From contig NZ_VYGV01000025.1 of NCBI RefSeq assembly GCF_013387465.1, positions 62,001 to 126,000 of the forward strand: DNA of 64,000 nt. The letters are read 5' to 3'. Numbering within the stretch: the first letter of the stretch is position 1; the number at the start of each line of letters is the position of its first letter. The notes below the pieces were generated by a model. The model ran no database searches, was not told where the DNA came from, and saw nothing but the letters and a program-made list of their open reading frames with translations. This DNA comes from Hydrogenophaga aromaticivorans. Lineage in GTDB: Bacteria > Pseudomonadota > Gammaproteobacteria > Burkholderiales > Burkholderiaceae_C. Of this stretch, positions 29,415-38,345 are shown piece by piece. The position numbers were made by a program, and so were the translations under genes.

Positions 29415-31235
29415 ATGTTCTCTCCCGAACGCATCGCCAGGTTGACGCCTTTGGCTGCATCCGTATTTGCTGCACTGGCTTTGATGGGCTGCGCCAGCGG
29501 CTCGAAAGAAGCTGCTGTCCCGAATCCGTTCATCGCGACCACTGCCTCAAAATCCACGGAACCTCACATCCACGAGCTGCGGGTGTTCGGGGACAGCTAC
29601 TCAGACCTGAATTTCACCAACTCGCGCCGTACCGGCAACTGGGTGCAGAACCTCCGGGGAGCCATCAGCACCGACATCGTGGACAACTATGCGATCGGCG
29701 GCGCGCGGGCAGCTGACGCCAACTACAAGTCATTCAACCGCCAGATCGACACCATGGTGGCCAGGAACAACAACGTGGTGGCCGACTCGGACCTGACCAT
29801 CGTCTACCTGGGCCACAACGACATCAACAAAGCAGGCAGTCCCGACAACCTGACCGGCGCACGGAGAAGTTACACCCAAGGGGTTGACCGGCTCATCAGC
29901 ATGGGTGCCGCCAACACCAACAGCAGACTCTTCCTCACACAGCTCCATGACTGGAGCCGCAACCCGGGCATCCAGTCCTCAACCCATCCCCAGGTGGTGG
30001 CGTGGAACAACTACATTGCCGGATTGGCCAACGCCCATGAGAACGTGATCGCCGTGGACATGTACACGGCATTTGAACGCGTTTTCGAGAATCCGGGGGC
30101 GTTCGGCTTCACCAACGTCAAGACCCCCGATTCCACGCGCTCGGCCATCGACGCCCTGTTCAACGACACCACGCACTTCGGATCGCGCGGACAGCAGATC
30201 ATTTCACGCGTGTACGAACACTACCTGACCCGTGGATGGAACTGGGCCAACACCCTGAGCGCAGGGGCTTCCAGTGCCACCCGCCTCGGCTCCGAGGTGG
30301 ACCGTGGCATCCTCAGCTACGCCAGCCAGTCGCCGGGCCACACCATGGCCCAGGGGTTCAATCTCATTCCGATCGGCGCCCTGGGTGACAACTCGTCCAG
30401 TTCGGTGGCTTCCAACCGCTTCACTACCCCGGCAAGCCAGGGCGTGACCAATACGACCAGCGGATCTGCTCCCAAAGGCATCGCACTGAACTTCGCTGGA
30501 GGTGCCGGGGTGTTCGGCACACCAGGCAACTTTGGTTTCGCCTACACGCGCAATGGCAGCGAGCAGGGGCTTGCCAGCAGCGATGAACGTTTTTTGCAAA
30601 AATTCAACGCCAGCGCCTCAACCCTCTACTGGCATCAGCCGGTCAGCGATTTCCTGTTGACAACGCAAGTGTCCAACCTGCGGCTGGACTTCGAAAACAA
30701 TGCTCGCGACGAGTTGCTCAACCGCAATGTCGTCAACAACGGCACGGGCAGCACCTGGTCATTCGAGCAGAAGATTCGCCGCCCAATGGGCAATGAGTTC
30801 CTGAACTTCACGCCATGGGTTTCATTCGCCGCGCAGTCCCACAAGCTCGATCCGTATTGGGCTCAAACGCTCTACACCACCGCCACCTACTACAACAGCT
30901 CCACCGCCAACGATCTGTATTCGGGCATCGGTTTTGATCTCCAGTTCGCGCCGGTTCGCCTGAGCAGCGGTCGGAAACTGAATTTCAGCGGTGGCATCAA
31001 CCACTCGGAGAGCCTCCGCCGCAGCTCGGTGGCGGTGGCCATGACCGAAGCCAATCAATCCGGCCTCACCCAACGTGAAACCATCCTGCGCCCCAACGTG
31101 CGCAGCACGTTGCTGGGATTGAATGCTTCGCTGGACTACTCCAAGAAGGTCAATTTTTCGGCCAGCTATGGAGCGGATCTTCAAAGCGTCAGTGACACCC
31201 AACAGATCAACCTGTTGGCCAATCTCCGTTTCTGA
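29415..31235 (+). CDS. GDSL/SGNH esterase with C-terminal autotransporter barrel and lipoprotein signal
   Basis: A 606-residue protein. The ATG at 29415 gives a signal with the lipobox LALMGC (Cys at about residue 24). The passenger is an SGNH hydrolase: block I VFGDSYSDLNF (Ser nucleophile), block III YLGHNDIN and block V DTTHFGSRG (Asp-x-x-His). The last about 270 residues alternate polar and hydrophobic residues like an outer-membrane beta-barrel and end in phenylalanine (ANLRF). This matches the EstA-type autotransported esterases, except for the lipoprotein signal. Located as a single gene ahead of a clear terminator. Confidence 0.85.
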   Translation: MFSPERIARLTPLAASVFAALALMGCASGSKEAAVPNPFIATTASKSTEPHIHELRVFGDSYSDLNFTNSRRTGNWVQNLRGAISTDIVDNYAIGGARAADANYKSFNRQIDTMVARNNNVVADSDLTIVYLGHNDINKAGSPDNLTGARRSYTQGVDRLISMGAANTNSRLFLTQLHDWSRNPGIQSSTHPQVVAWNNYIAGLANAHENVIAVDMYTAFERVFENPGAFGFTNVKTPDSTRSAIDALFNDTTHFGSRGQQIISRVYEHYLTRGWNWANTLSAGASSATRLGSEVDRGILSYASQSPGHTMAQGFNLIPIGALGDNSSSSVASNRFTTPASQGVTNTTSGSAPKGIALNFAGGAGVFGTPGNFGFAYTRNGSEQGLASSDERFLQKFNASASTLYWHQPVSDFLLTTQVSNLRLDFENNARDELLNRNVVNNGTGSTWSFEQKIRRPMGNEFLNFTPWVSFAAQSHKLDPYWAQTLYTTATYYNSSTANDLYSGIGFDLQFAPVRLSSGRKLNFSGGINHSESLRRSSVAVAMTEANQSGLTQRETILRPNVRSTLLGLNASLDYSKKVNFSASYGADLQSVSDTQQINLLANLRF

Positions 31236-31263
31236 AACACTGACCATGTTTCGGGTATCAACA

Positions 31264-31294
31264 CAAGGCGCCTTCCGAGGTGCCTTGTTTTTTT
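31264..31294 (+). terminator. Rho-independent terminator of the esterase autotransporter gene
   Basis: A 9-bp stem CAAGGCGCC/GGTGCCTTG (one G-T wobble) with a 6-base loop is followed by seven T residues. It begins 28 bp after the stop codon and separates the esterase gene from the polysaccharide locus. Confidence 0.88.
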
Positions 31295-31406
31295 GCCTTG
31301 CCGTCTGCATTCTTGGCCCTGACGTTGCCATGCAACGGTCTTCACTGGCCCACTTTCTGGTCGACGTATATCAATACCCATTAAGTCATGTGGACTAAGA
31401 TCGCGG

Positions 31407-31426
31407 CCCAGGTGCTGCCCCCTGGG
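31407..31426 (+). promoter_or_regulatory. Hairpin in the leader of the polysaccharide locus
   Basis: CCCAGG and CCTGGG form a 6-bp stem 75 bp upstream of the first gene (start 31501) of the long + strand locus. The 206-bp leader (31295-31500) must carry the promoter. An AT-rich patch GTATATCAATACC near 31366 is the best -10 candidate. No JUMPstart/ops element was seen. Confidence 0.25.
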
Positions 31427-31500
31427 TCGTTTCAGATGACATGGTGGTCGCCAGTGCCTGCGCTCCCTCTCTGCCCTTACTTTTAGGCATTCAGCCATCT

Positions 31501-32454
31501 ATGCGCATTACGAACCGAAAAAGAGTGATGATCACTGGCGGCGCCGGGTTTCTGGGATCCCACCTCTGTGAACGGCTCCTCAACGAAGGCAACGACGTGC
31601 TCTGCGTTGACAACTTCTACAGCGGCACCAAGGACAATGTGGCTCACTTGGTGAACAACCCGCACTTTGAGCTGATGCGCCACGATGTGACTTTTCCGCT
31701 CTATGTGGAGGTCGACGAGATCTACAACCTGGCCTGCCCGGCGTCGCCCATCCACTACCAGCGCGACCCGGTCCAGACCACCAAGACCAGCGTGCACGGC
31801 GCGATCAACGTGTTGGGGCTGGCCAAGCGCACCGGCGCACGCATCTTCCAGGCATCGACCAGCGAGGTCTACGGCGACCCCGAAGTCCACCCCCAGGAAG
31901 AAAGCTATTGGGGCCGCGTCAACCCGATCGGCATCCGCTCTTGCTACGACGAAGGCAAACGCTGCGCCGAGACCCTGTTTTTTGACTACCACCGCCAGCA
32001 CCGGGTCAAGATCAAGGTGGCGCGCATTTTCAACACCTACGGCCCGCGCATGCACCCCAACGACGGTCGCGTGGTCAGCAACTTCATCGTCCAAGCCCTG
32101 CGCGGCGAGGACATCACGATTTATGGCGACGGGTCGCAAACGCGCAGCTTTTGCTACGCCGACGACCTGATCGAAGGTTTTGTGCGCCTGATGGCCAGCT
32201 CCGACAGCGTGACCGGTCCGATCAACCTCGGCAACCCGGTCGAGTTCACCATCAAGGAACTGGCCGAGGCAGTGCTGACCAAGGTTGGCGGCCGCTCGCG
32301 CCTGGTGTTCAAACCCCTCCCCCAGGACGACCCCAGGCAGCGCCGGCCCGACATCGCGCGCGCCCAGGCCGAGCTCGGCTGGGAGCCGCGCGTTCAGCTG
32401 GATGCGGGCCTGGAAAAAACCATCCACTACTTCAAACAATTCCTGCAGAGCTGA
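31501..32454 (+). CDS. UDP-glucuronate decarboxylase / UDP-xylose synthase (UXS-like SDR)
   Basis: A 317-residue extended SDR. The NAD-binding motif is [12 protein letters not shown] at about residue 12; the catalytic Tyr-Lys pair is in [22 protein letters not shown] and [20 protein letters not shown] are hallmarks of UXS enzymes, which decarboxylate UDP-GlcA to UDP-xylose. The UDP-glucose dehydrogenase gene at 34502 in the same run would supply UDP-GlcA. A relative producing a 4-keto-pentose is a less likely alternative. It opens the polysaccharide locus; 2 bp separate it from the next gene. Confidence 0.88.
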   Translation: MRITNRKRVMITGGAGFLGSHLCERLLNEGNDVLCVDNFYSGTKDNVAHLVNNPHFELMRHDVTFPLYVEVDEIYNLACPASPIHYQRDPVQTTKTSVHGAINVLGLAKRTGARIFQASTSEVYGDPEVHPQEESYWGRVNPIGIRSCYDEGKRCAETLFFDYHRQHRVKIKVARIFNTYGPRMHPNDGRVVSNFIVQALRGEDITIYGDGSQTRSFCYADDLIEGFVRLMASSDSVTGPINLGNPVEFTIKELAEAVLTKVGGRSRLVFKPLPQDDPRQRRPDIARAQAELGWEPRVQLDAGLEKTIHYFKQFLQS

Positions 32455-32456
32455 TC

Positions 32457-33416
32457 ATGGAGCAGCACGATCTGATAGTGGTCACACCGGTCTACGAAGA
32501 CGTGGAGGCCTGCAGCCGGCTGTTCAAGGAACTCGCCGACCAGTTCAATGACCGGCTGTTTGTGGTCGCCGTGGACGACGGATCCGTGCGCCAGCCCCTG
32601 GATGTAGGCTGCCTGGAAGCGGCAGGCGTCAAAGGCGTGGTGATCAAGCTCAAGCGCAACGTGGGTCACCAGAAGGCGATCGCCATCGGTCTGTCCTATG
32701 TGTCCGACAAAATCGGACCCGACCAGCGGGTAGTCGTCATGGACTCGGACGGCGAAGACATGCCCGCAACCATCCCCACGCTGCTCGAACAGCTCCAGCG
32801 CGACGACGTCGACGTGGCCGTAGCGCACCGCAAGAGCCGTGTCGAAACCTGGCGCTTCAAGCTGTTCTACGCCATCTACAAGCGCGTCTTCAAGGTCATG
32901 ACGGGCCGACCGATCAGCTTCGGCAATTTCATGGCGCTCAAGCGAGCGTCTGTCAAACGCCTGGTCGCGATGCAGGAGCTACCGATCCACGTCGCCGGTG
33001 CCGTGCTGGCGTCGAAGCTGCGCACCGGGGTCTGCCCGCTGGACCGGGGTCCGCGTTACGCCGGTCAGTCCAAGATGAACTTCGTCGGCCTGGTGCTGCA
33101 TGGCTTCAAGGGCCTGATGGTGTTCGCGGAAGACGTGCTGGTGCGCGTGGGCATCGCCTGTGGCCTGATCGCCGCCCTGTCGGTGGCCGGTGCCGGTACG
33201 GCGGTGGCCCTGAAGGTGATTGGCTATTCGTCACGCGGCTGGTTCTCGGTCGCCATCGGCATCCTGATCTTGATGTTCATGCAAACCGGCGCACTGGCCC
33301 TGATGACGCTGATGCTGACCGGCATCGTGCGCGGCGGAAGCACCACCATGAGCTCGGCCTACCAGGACCTGATCGACGAGGTGTTGCCGACCGCCTTGCC
33401 CCGCAGACTTCGATGA
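32457..33416 (+). CDS. GtrB/DPM-like GT2 glycosyltransferase with two C-terminal membrane helices
   Basis: A 319-residue protein. The GT2 domain (1-225) shows VVTPVYEDVEACSRLFKEL, VVAVDDGS, RNVGHQKAIAIGLSYV and the metal motif MDSDGEDMP. Two hydrophobic segments (about 233-258 and 268-295) anchor it. This is the GtrB/polyprenyl-phosphate glycosyltransferase architecture that loads a sugar on undecaprenyl phosphate at the cytoplasmic face. The next gene is GtrA-like and overlaps by 4 bp, supporting a lipid-linked sugar role. The sugar is likely xylose or another sugar made nearby, by inference. Confidence 0.87.
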   Translation: MEQHDLIVVTPVYEDVEACSRLFKELADQFNDRLFVVAVDDGSVRQPLDVGCLEAAGVKGVVIKLKRNVGHQKAIAIGLSYVSDKIGPDQRVVVMDSDGEDMPATIPTLLEQLQRDDVDVAVAHRKSRVETWRFKLFYAIYKRVFKVMTGRPISFGNFMALKRASVKRLVAMQELPIHVAGAVLASKLRTGVCPLDRGPRYAGQSKMNFVGLVLHGFKGLMVFAEDVLVRVGIACGLIAALSVAGAGTAVALKVIGYSSRGWFSVAIGILILMFMQTGALALMTLMLTGIVRGGSTTMSSAYQDLIDEVLPTALPRRLR

Positions 33417-33838
33417 AACGCCCTTCAGCACAATTTGTTCGTTTCCTGATCAATGGCGTGCTGGCCACGGCTGTGCACTACCTGGCGCTGCGCCTGGGCA
33501 TTGAGGTGCTGAAGCTGGGTTCGGCCGGCCTGGCCAACCTGCTCGCGGCGCCGCTGGGCATCGCCACCTCATTCCTGGGCAACCGGTATTTCGTTTTTCA
33601 GCGCCAGGGCGGTGACCTGCTGCAGCAGGCGCTGCGCTTCATCGGTCTCTACGCGGCCATCGCCTTGCTGCATGGCAGCCTGCTCTATGTCTGGAGTGAT
33701 CTGCTCAAGTTCAACTACCACATCGGATTCCTGATCGCCGTGGCCATGCAGGTGGTGCTGGGCTACCTCGCCGGCAAACACCTGGTGTTCAAGGCCGCAC
33801 CCGTTCACAGTCCGAGCCGAGACCTGCATGGTGTCTGA
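33413..33838 (+). CDS. GtrA-family membrane protein (putative polyprenyl-P-sugar flippase)
   Basis: A 141-residue protein with four hydrophobic segments and the GtrA pattern: FVRFLINGVLATAVHYLAL at the start, the central TSFLGNRYFVFQ and the closing GYLAGKHLVFK. GtrA proteins are thought to move undecaprenyl-phosphate-linked sugars across the inner membrane. The start codon overlaps the stop of the GtrB-like gene (ATGA), so the pair is made together. Confidence 0.9.
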   Translation: MKRPSAQFVRFLINGVLATAVHYLALRLGIEVLKLGSAGLANLLAAPLGIATSFLGNRYFVFQRQGGDLLQQALRFIGLYAAIALLHGSLLYVWSDLLKFNYHIGFLIAVAMQVVLGYLAGKHLVFKAAPVHSPSRDLHGV

Positions 33839-33886
33839 GTTCGGCTGCATTTCGAAAAAAGTGAGTGCCGGTGTAGGAGCCTGGGC

Positions 33887-34483
33887 ATGAAATTTCTCAA
33901 ACTGGTTTTCGCCACCGCCCTGTACCTAGCCCTGCTGTGCAGCGTGTGGCTGCTGGTCGTCAACTTCTTCAAGGTCAACGTGGTCTTTTATGCGGCCATC
34001 TGGACCGCGCTGATAGCGGTCGGTCTGCAGACCGCGCTGGTGTTGTTCACCCCGCTGCTGCGCGGCTTCAGTGGCCTGGAGAAGTTCCAGCAAGTGGCCA
34101 GTTGCGTGCTGATCGGCTACATCATGGCGATCAGCGTGCCGACCGTGATCGACCGTTCGCTCTCGTTCTACATCCTGGAAAAACTGCAGCAGCGGGGCGG
34201 AGGCATCCAGTTGTCCCGGTTCAACCAGGTCTTCACCACCGAGTACATGCGCGAGCACCGCCTGGTCGACATCCGGCTGACCGAACAAACCGAATCCGGC
34301 ACCATCGTGATCCAGGGCGACTGCGTGAAGCTGACCCCCAAGGGCGAGCGGATCGCATCCTTTGGCCGCTTCTTCCGCCAGAACCTGCTGCCCAAACAGC
34401 GCCTGCTGATGGGCGAATACACCGATCAATTGACCAACCCTTTCCGGCGCAGCGATCCGGCGCCTGATTACCTCTGTCGCTAA
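33887..34483 (+). CDS. Unknown membrane protein with soluble C-terminal domain
   Basis: A 198-residue protein I do not recognise. Three hydrophobic segments lie at about 6-27, 30-54 and 66-90. The remaining about 105 residues are soluble; the stretch FNQVFTTEYMREHRLVDIRLTEQ followed by DCVKLTPKGERIASFGRFFR resembles a winged-helix pattern, which would be unusual on a membrane anchor. It sits between the GtrA-like gene and UDP-glucose dehydrogenase and probably belongs to the lipid-linked sugar module. Confidence 0.7.
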   Translation: MKFLKLVFATALYLALLCSVWLLVVNFFKVNVVFYAAIWTALIAVGLQTALVLFTPLLRGFSGLEKFQQVASCVLIGYIMAISVPTVIDRSLSFYILEKLQQRGGGIQLSRFNQVFTTEYMREHRLVDIRLTEQTESGTIVIQGDCVKLTPKGERIASFGRFFRQNLLPKQRLLMGEYTDQLTNPFRRSDPAPDYLCR

Positions 34484-34501
34484 GACTTTAGAATTCGCAT
34501 C

Positions 34502-35668
34502 ATGAAAATAGCAATCGCAGGCACCGGCTACGTCGGTCTGTCCAATGCCGTCCTTCTGGCCCAGCACAACGAAGTGGTCGCCATCGACATCGTGGCCGAG
34601 AAGGTCGAGATGCTCAACCGCAAGCAGAGCCCCATCGTCGACGCCGAAATCGAGGACTACCTCAAGAACAAGGCGCTGAACCTGCGCGCCACGACCGACA
34701 AGCACGAAGCCTATGCGGGCGCGGACTACGTCATCATCGCCACGCCCACCGATTACGACCCCGAGACCAACTACTTCAACACCCGCTCGGTGGAGTCGGT
34801 GATCGCCGACGTGGTGGCCATCAACCCGAACGCGGTGATGGTGATCAAGTCCACCATTCCGGTGGGCTTCACCGTGAAGGCGCGTGAACAGTACAAGACC
34901 GCAAACCTGATCTTTTCGCCCGAGTTCCTGCGCGAAGGCCGCGCGCTCTACGACAACCTGCACCCCACGCGCATCGTGGTGGGCGAGCAGACCGAGCGCG
35001 CGCGGGTGTTCGCCGAGCTGCTCAAGCAAGGCGCGATCAAGAAGGACATGCCCATCCTCTACACCGACTCGACCGAGGCCGAGGCGATCAAGCTCTTCGC
35101 CAACACCTACCTGGCGATGCGCGTGTCCTACTTCAACGAACTCGACAGCTACGCCGCCACGCACGGTCTGGACAGCCGCCAGATCATCGAAGGTGTGTGT
35201 CTCGACTCGCGTATCGGCCAGCACTACAACAACCCCTCGTTTGGCTACGGTGGCTACTGCCTGCCCAAGGACACCAAGCAGCTGCTCGCCAATTACCGCG
35301 ACGTGCCGCAGAACCTGATCCAGGCCATCGTGGCGTCGAACAGCACGCGCAAGGATTTCATCGCCGACGAGATCATCCGGCGCAAGCCCAAGGTGGTTGG
35401 CATCTACCGCCTGATCATGAAGAGCGGTTCGGACAACTTCCGTGCCTCCAGCATCCAGGGCATCATGAAACGCATCAAGGCCAAGGGCATTGAGGTGGTG
35501 ATCTACGAACCCATGTTGCCCGAGGACACGTTCTTCAACACCCAGGTGATGCGCGACCTCGACGCCTTCAAAGCCAAGGCCGACGTGATCGTGGCGAACC
35601 GCCAATCCGAGTCTCTGGCCGACGTAGCAGACAAGGTCTACACACGCGATCTTTTTGGCAGCGACTGA
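34502..35668 (+). CDS. ugd: UDP-glucose 6-dehydrogenase
   Basis: A 388-residue enzyme oxidising UDP-glucose to UDP-glucuronate with two NAD. The Rossmann motif is [39 protein letters not shown] and the catalytic cysteine in [12 protein letters not shown] are all present. It is the short Ugd type common in polysaccharide loci of Gram-negative bacteria. Its product feeds the UXS-like enzyme at 31501 and possibly glucuronosyltransferases. Confidence 0.95.
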   Translation: MKIAIAGTGYVGLSNAVLLAQHNEVVAIDIVAEKVEMLNRKQSPIVDAEIEDYLKNKALNLRATTDKHEAYAGADYVIIATPTDYDPETNYFNTRSVESVIADVVAINPNAVMVIKSTIPVGFTVKAREQYKTANLIFSPEFLREGRALYDNLHPTRIVVGEQTERARVFAELLKQGAIKKDMPILYTDSTEAEAIKLFANTYLAMRVSYFNELDSYAATHGLDSRQIIEGVCLDSRIGQHYNNPSFGYGGYCLPKDTKQLLANYRDVPQNLIQAIVASNSTRKDFIADEIIRRKPKVVGIYRLIMKSGSDNFRASSIQGIMKRIKAKGIEVVIYEPMLPEDTFFNTQVMRDLDAFKAKADVIVANRQSESLADVADKVYTRDLFGSD

Positions 35669-35683
35669 TTCCTGGCAAGCCCC

Positions 35684-36637
35684 TTGAAACTCATCATCCA
35701 GATCCCCTGTTACAACGAAGCCGAGACCCTGGGCATTGCCCTCTCGGCCCTGCCCCGCCAGGTGCCCGGCTTTGATTCAGTGGAATGGCTCATCATCGAT
35801 GACGGCAGCACCGACGCGACGGTGGAGGTGGCGCTCAGGCACGGGGTCGACCACGTCGTGCGCCACACACGCAACCAGGGCCTGGCGCGCGGTTTCATGA
35901 ACGGCATCCAGGCCTGCCTGGAAAAAGGCGCCGACGTCATCGTCAACACCGACGCCGACAACCAGTACAACGCCGACGACATCCCGCTGCTGACCCAGCC
36001 CATCGTTGATGGCAAAGCCGACTTCGTGATCGGTGCCCGCCCGATCGAGGCCATCGAACACTTCAGCCCGATCAAGAAGCTGCTGCAAAAACTCGGCAGC
36101 TGGGTGGTGCGGGTGGCGAGCAAGACCAACATCCCCGACGCACCCAGCGGTTTTCGCGCCATCAGCCGCACCGCCGCCCGCCATCTGGTGGTGTTCAGCG
36201 ACTACACCTACACGCTGGAAACCATCATCCAGGCTGGCCAGAAGAACATGGCCATCACCTCGGTGCCGATCCGCGTCAACGGCGACCTGCGCCCCTCGCG
36301 CCTGGTCAAGAGCATCTCGTCGTATATCCAGCGCAGCATCGTCACCATCATCCGGGTCTTCATCATCTACCGGCCGTTCCGCTTCTTTGGCGCAATCGGT
36401 GGGGTGCTGTTCACCGCCGGTTTTGCGATCGGCCTGCGCTTTCTCTACAAATACGTCAACAGCGACGGCGGCTACGAAGGCCATGTCCAGTCGCTGATCC
36501 TGGCCAGTTCGCTGCTGGTGATGGGTTTTCACACCCTGCTGATCGCCTTTGTGGCCGATCTGCTCTCGGCCAACCGCAAGCTGATGGAGGAGATCCGCGC
36601 CATCACGCTGGAGAACCGGGACGGCGGCAAGCACTGA
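35684..36637 (+). CDS. GT2 glycosyltransferase, DPM1-like, with C-terminal membrane segments
   Basis: A 317-residue protein starting at TTG (35684), since the conserved first strand LIIQIPCYNEAETLG begins right at this codon. GT2 marks are IIDDGSTDAT, NQGLARGFMNGIQA, the DxD-like NTDADNQYN and PSGFRAISR. Two hydrophobic segments follow (about 238-260 and 270-300). Polyprenyl-phosphate sugar synthase or inverting transferase on the inner leaflet is likely; it is the second such enzyme in the module. Confidence 0.85.
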   Translation: MKLIIQIPCYNEAETLGIALSALPRQVPGFDSVEWLIIDDGSTDATVEVALRHGVDHVVRHTRNQGLARGFMNGIQACLEKGADVIVNTDADNQYNADDIPLLTQPIVDGKADFVIGARPIEAIEHFSPIKKLLQKLGSWVVRVASKTNIPDAPSGFRAISRTAARHLVVFSDYTYTLETIIQAGQKNMAITSVPIRVNGDLRPSRLVKSISSYIQRSIVTIIRVFIIYRPFRFFGAIGGVLFTAGFAIGLRFLYKYVNSDGGYEGHVQSLILASSLLVMGFHTLLIAFVADLLSANRKLMEEIRAITLENRDGGKH

Positions 36638-36807
36638 GCCCAAGGCCTGGATCTCCCGCCCGACCTCGCCCGGATCTGCGAGCGGGAATGCTTGAAACGC
36701 CAACCATCGGGATTTGACGGTCTGACCGTGCGCAAGGTGCCGTACGGGAACAGTGTTTCGCACTAAGCACTTTTTAAGTCTTGCCCGGGTACAGTTTGCC
36801 GCCCGAC

Positions 36808-38334
36808 ATGACTGAAAAAAACATTGCATCCTTGAAGCCAGCCGTCAGTGGCAGATGGTGGCTGTTTGTGATCCTGTGGTGCTTGGCCCTGTGCGTTCTT
36901 TCTGCGCAAAAGATCGATGGCAGCAGCATCAAGGGCGACGCGACTCAGAACCTGATCCTTGCCAAAGGCATTTACGAGCATGGCGAGTTTTCGCTCGGTG
37001 GCGGCCTCACCAGCTTTCGCGAACCGGTCCCTCCGCTGCTGGTGGCGACCTATCTGCAGTTGTTTGCCGATCGGCACAGTCCGATGGACCTCGAGTCCAT
37101 GCACTACGGTGCGCACACCCGCTTTGTCAAACTGAGCAACCTGTTCTGGGTCTTCTGGGGCCTGTTGGGCAGCTGGCTGCTGTTTTTTGAAGTGTCGCAG
37201 CGGCGCTGGCTCAGTCTGGCAGCGCCGCTGCTGAGTGCACCGTTCTTCTTCACCAACCCCCTGATCGTCAATTCGCTCTACACCGAATTGCAGGCCGGAA
37301 CCCTGATGATCTGGTGCTCGTACCTGCTGGTCCGCGCAGCACAACAACCCAGCGCCTGGCGTCTGCTGCTGACCGGGGTCTTCCTCGGTCTGCTCTGCCT
37401 GACCAAGGCATTGTTTTTGCCGGTGTCCTTTGTGGTCATTGCAGCGATGATGATCAAGCAATGGCCCGAACGGCCCGGCAGCGACTGGCGCGCCTGGAAA
37501 CCCATGAGCCGTGTCGGTCTGTACATCGGCCTGGGCCTGGCCGTGACGGTGCTGCCCTGGATCGGGCGCAACCACGCGCAAATGCAGTCGACCGAGATCT
37601 CGGCCGGCCGCAGCGGCTACATCCTGCTCAAGCGCGCCATGATCGACCAGATCACGGACGACGAGTTCAAGGCCGGCTTTTACCTGTTTGGTCCTCAGCC
37701 TTACAAGCAGCTGGTGGCCGGCACCGGGCTCGACGTCAAAGCCGACGAAGCGGTGAAACGCGAAGGCCGTCTGGCGCGATTGAACGGTGCGCGATCGGAT
37801 TACATTGTCGACGACACACGCGCCCTCTACGCCGGTCACCCCGAGCAGGTGATCAGCTTCTACCGCAAGGCCGCTGCGGTGCACGTGCAGCTGACCCGGT
37901 TGTTCGAGCAGGCACACGATGCGCATCCCACCCTGGCAGCCGACAAGGTGATGCAGAAAGTGGCCTTGCAGCAGTTCGCCGACCATCCCTGGCGCCATTT
38001 GAAGGTCTCGCTGCTGATGTTCTGGCGTGGCTTCTGGTGTCTTTCACCCGGTACCCCCCTGCCTCTTGTCTCGGAAGCCCATCTCCGCACCACGCTCATC
38101 GTGGGCCTGAATGCCGCCGCCGGACTGGCACTGCTGTTCGTCTTCTTCAAGGCGCTGCTGCAGCGCCAGACCCCGCTGCTCTTCATGACCGCCTTGCCGG
38201 TTCTGATGATGCTGGTCTACACATTGGTGTCCCAAAACCTGCCACGCTTTTTTGCGCCGGCCGTGCCATTCATGTTGCTGAGCCTGTTCTGGTTACTGGC
38301 TCCGTCGTTGTGCCAGCGAGCGTCGCGGCGTTGA
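36808..38334 (+). CDS. GT-C-like polytopic membrane protein, paralog 1
   Basis: A 508-residue protein with about nine hydrophobic segments. The first periplasmic loop, with KGDATQNLILAKGIYEHGEF and SFREPVPPLL, contains an acidic residue in the position used by GT-C enzymes such as ArnT/PMT. A large loop (about residues 265-390) includes AGRSGYILLKRAM and YRKAAAVHVQLTR. It probably transfers a lipid-linked sugar to a glycan or protein on the periplasmic side. A tandem paralog follows 11 bp later. The ATG at 36808 is preferred over an upstream TTG. Confidence 0.7.
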   Translation: MTEKNIASLKPAVSGRWWLFVILWCLALCVLSAQKIDGSSIKGDATQNLILAKGIYEHGEFSLGGGLTSFREPVPPLLVATYLQLFADRHSPMDLESMHYGAHTRFVKLSNLFWVFWGLLGSWLLFFEVSQRRWLSLAAPLLSAPFFFTNPLIVNSLYTELQAGTLMIWCSYLLVRAAQQPSAWRLLLTGVFLGLLCLTKALFLPVSFVVIAAMMIKQWPERPGSDWRAWKPMSRVGLYIGLGLAVTVLPWIGRNHAQMQSTEISAGRSGYILLKRAMIDQITDDEFKAGFYLFGPQPYKQLVAGTGLDVKADEAVKREGRLARLNGARSDYIVDDTRALYAGHPEQVISFYRKAAAVHVQLTRLFEQAHDAHPTLAADKVMQKVALQQFADHPWRHLKVSLLMFWRGFWCLSPGTPLPLVSEAHLRTTLIVGLNAAAGLALLFVFFKALLQRQTPLLFMTALPVLMMLVYTLVSQNLPRFFAPAVPFMLLSLFWLLAPSLCQRASRR

Positions 38335-38345
38335 GACCGCGGAAC

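Noticed and set aside
31236-31500. JUMPstart/ops element ahead of the polysaccharide locus
   Set aside because: No GGCGGTAG-like core found in the leader; only a small hairpin and a possible -10 patch.
33926-35605. 559-codon minus-strand open frame opposite ugd
   Set aside because: Ugd on the + strand has all family motifs; the antisense product has none.
37314-38345. N-terminal extension of GT-C paralog 2 through paralog 1
   Set aside because: Frame merely stays open through paralog 1; the extension is Arg/Ala/Gly-rich with no membrane segments, unlike the homologous protein.
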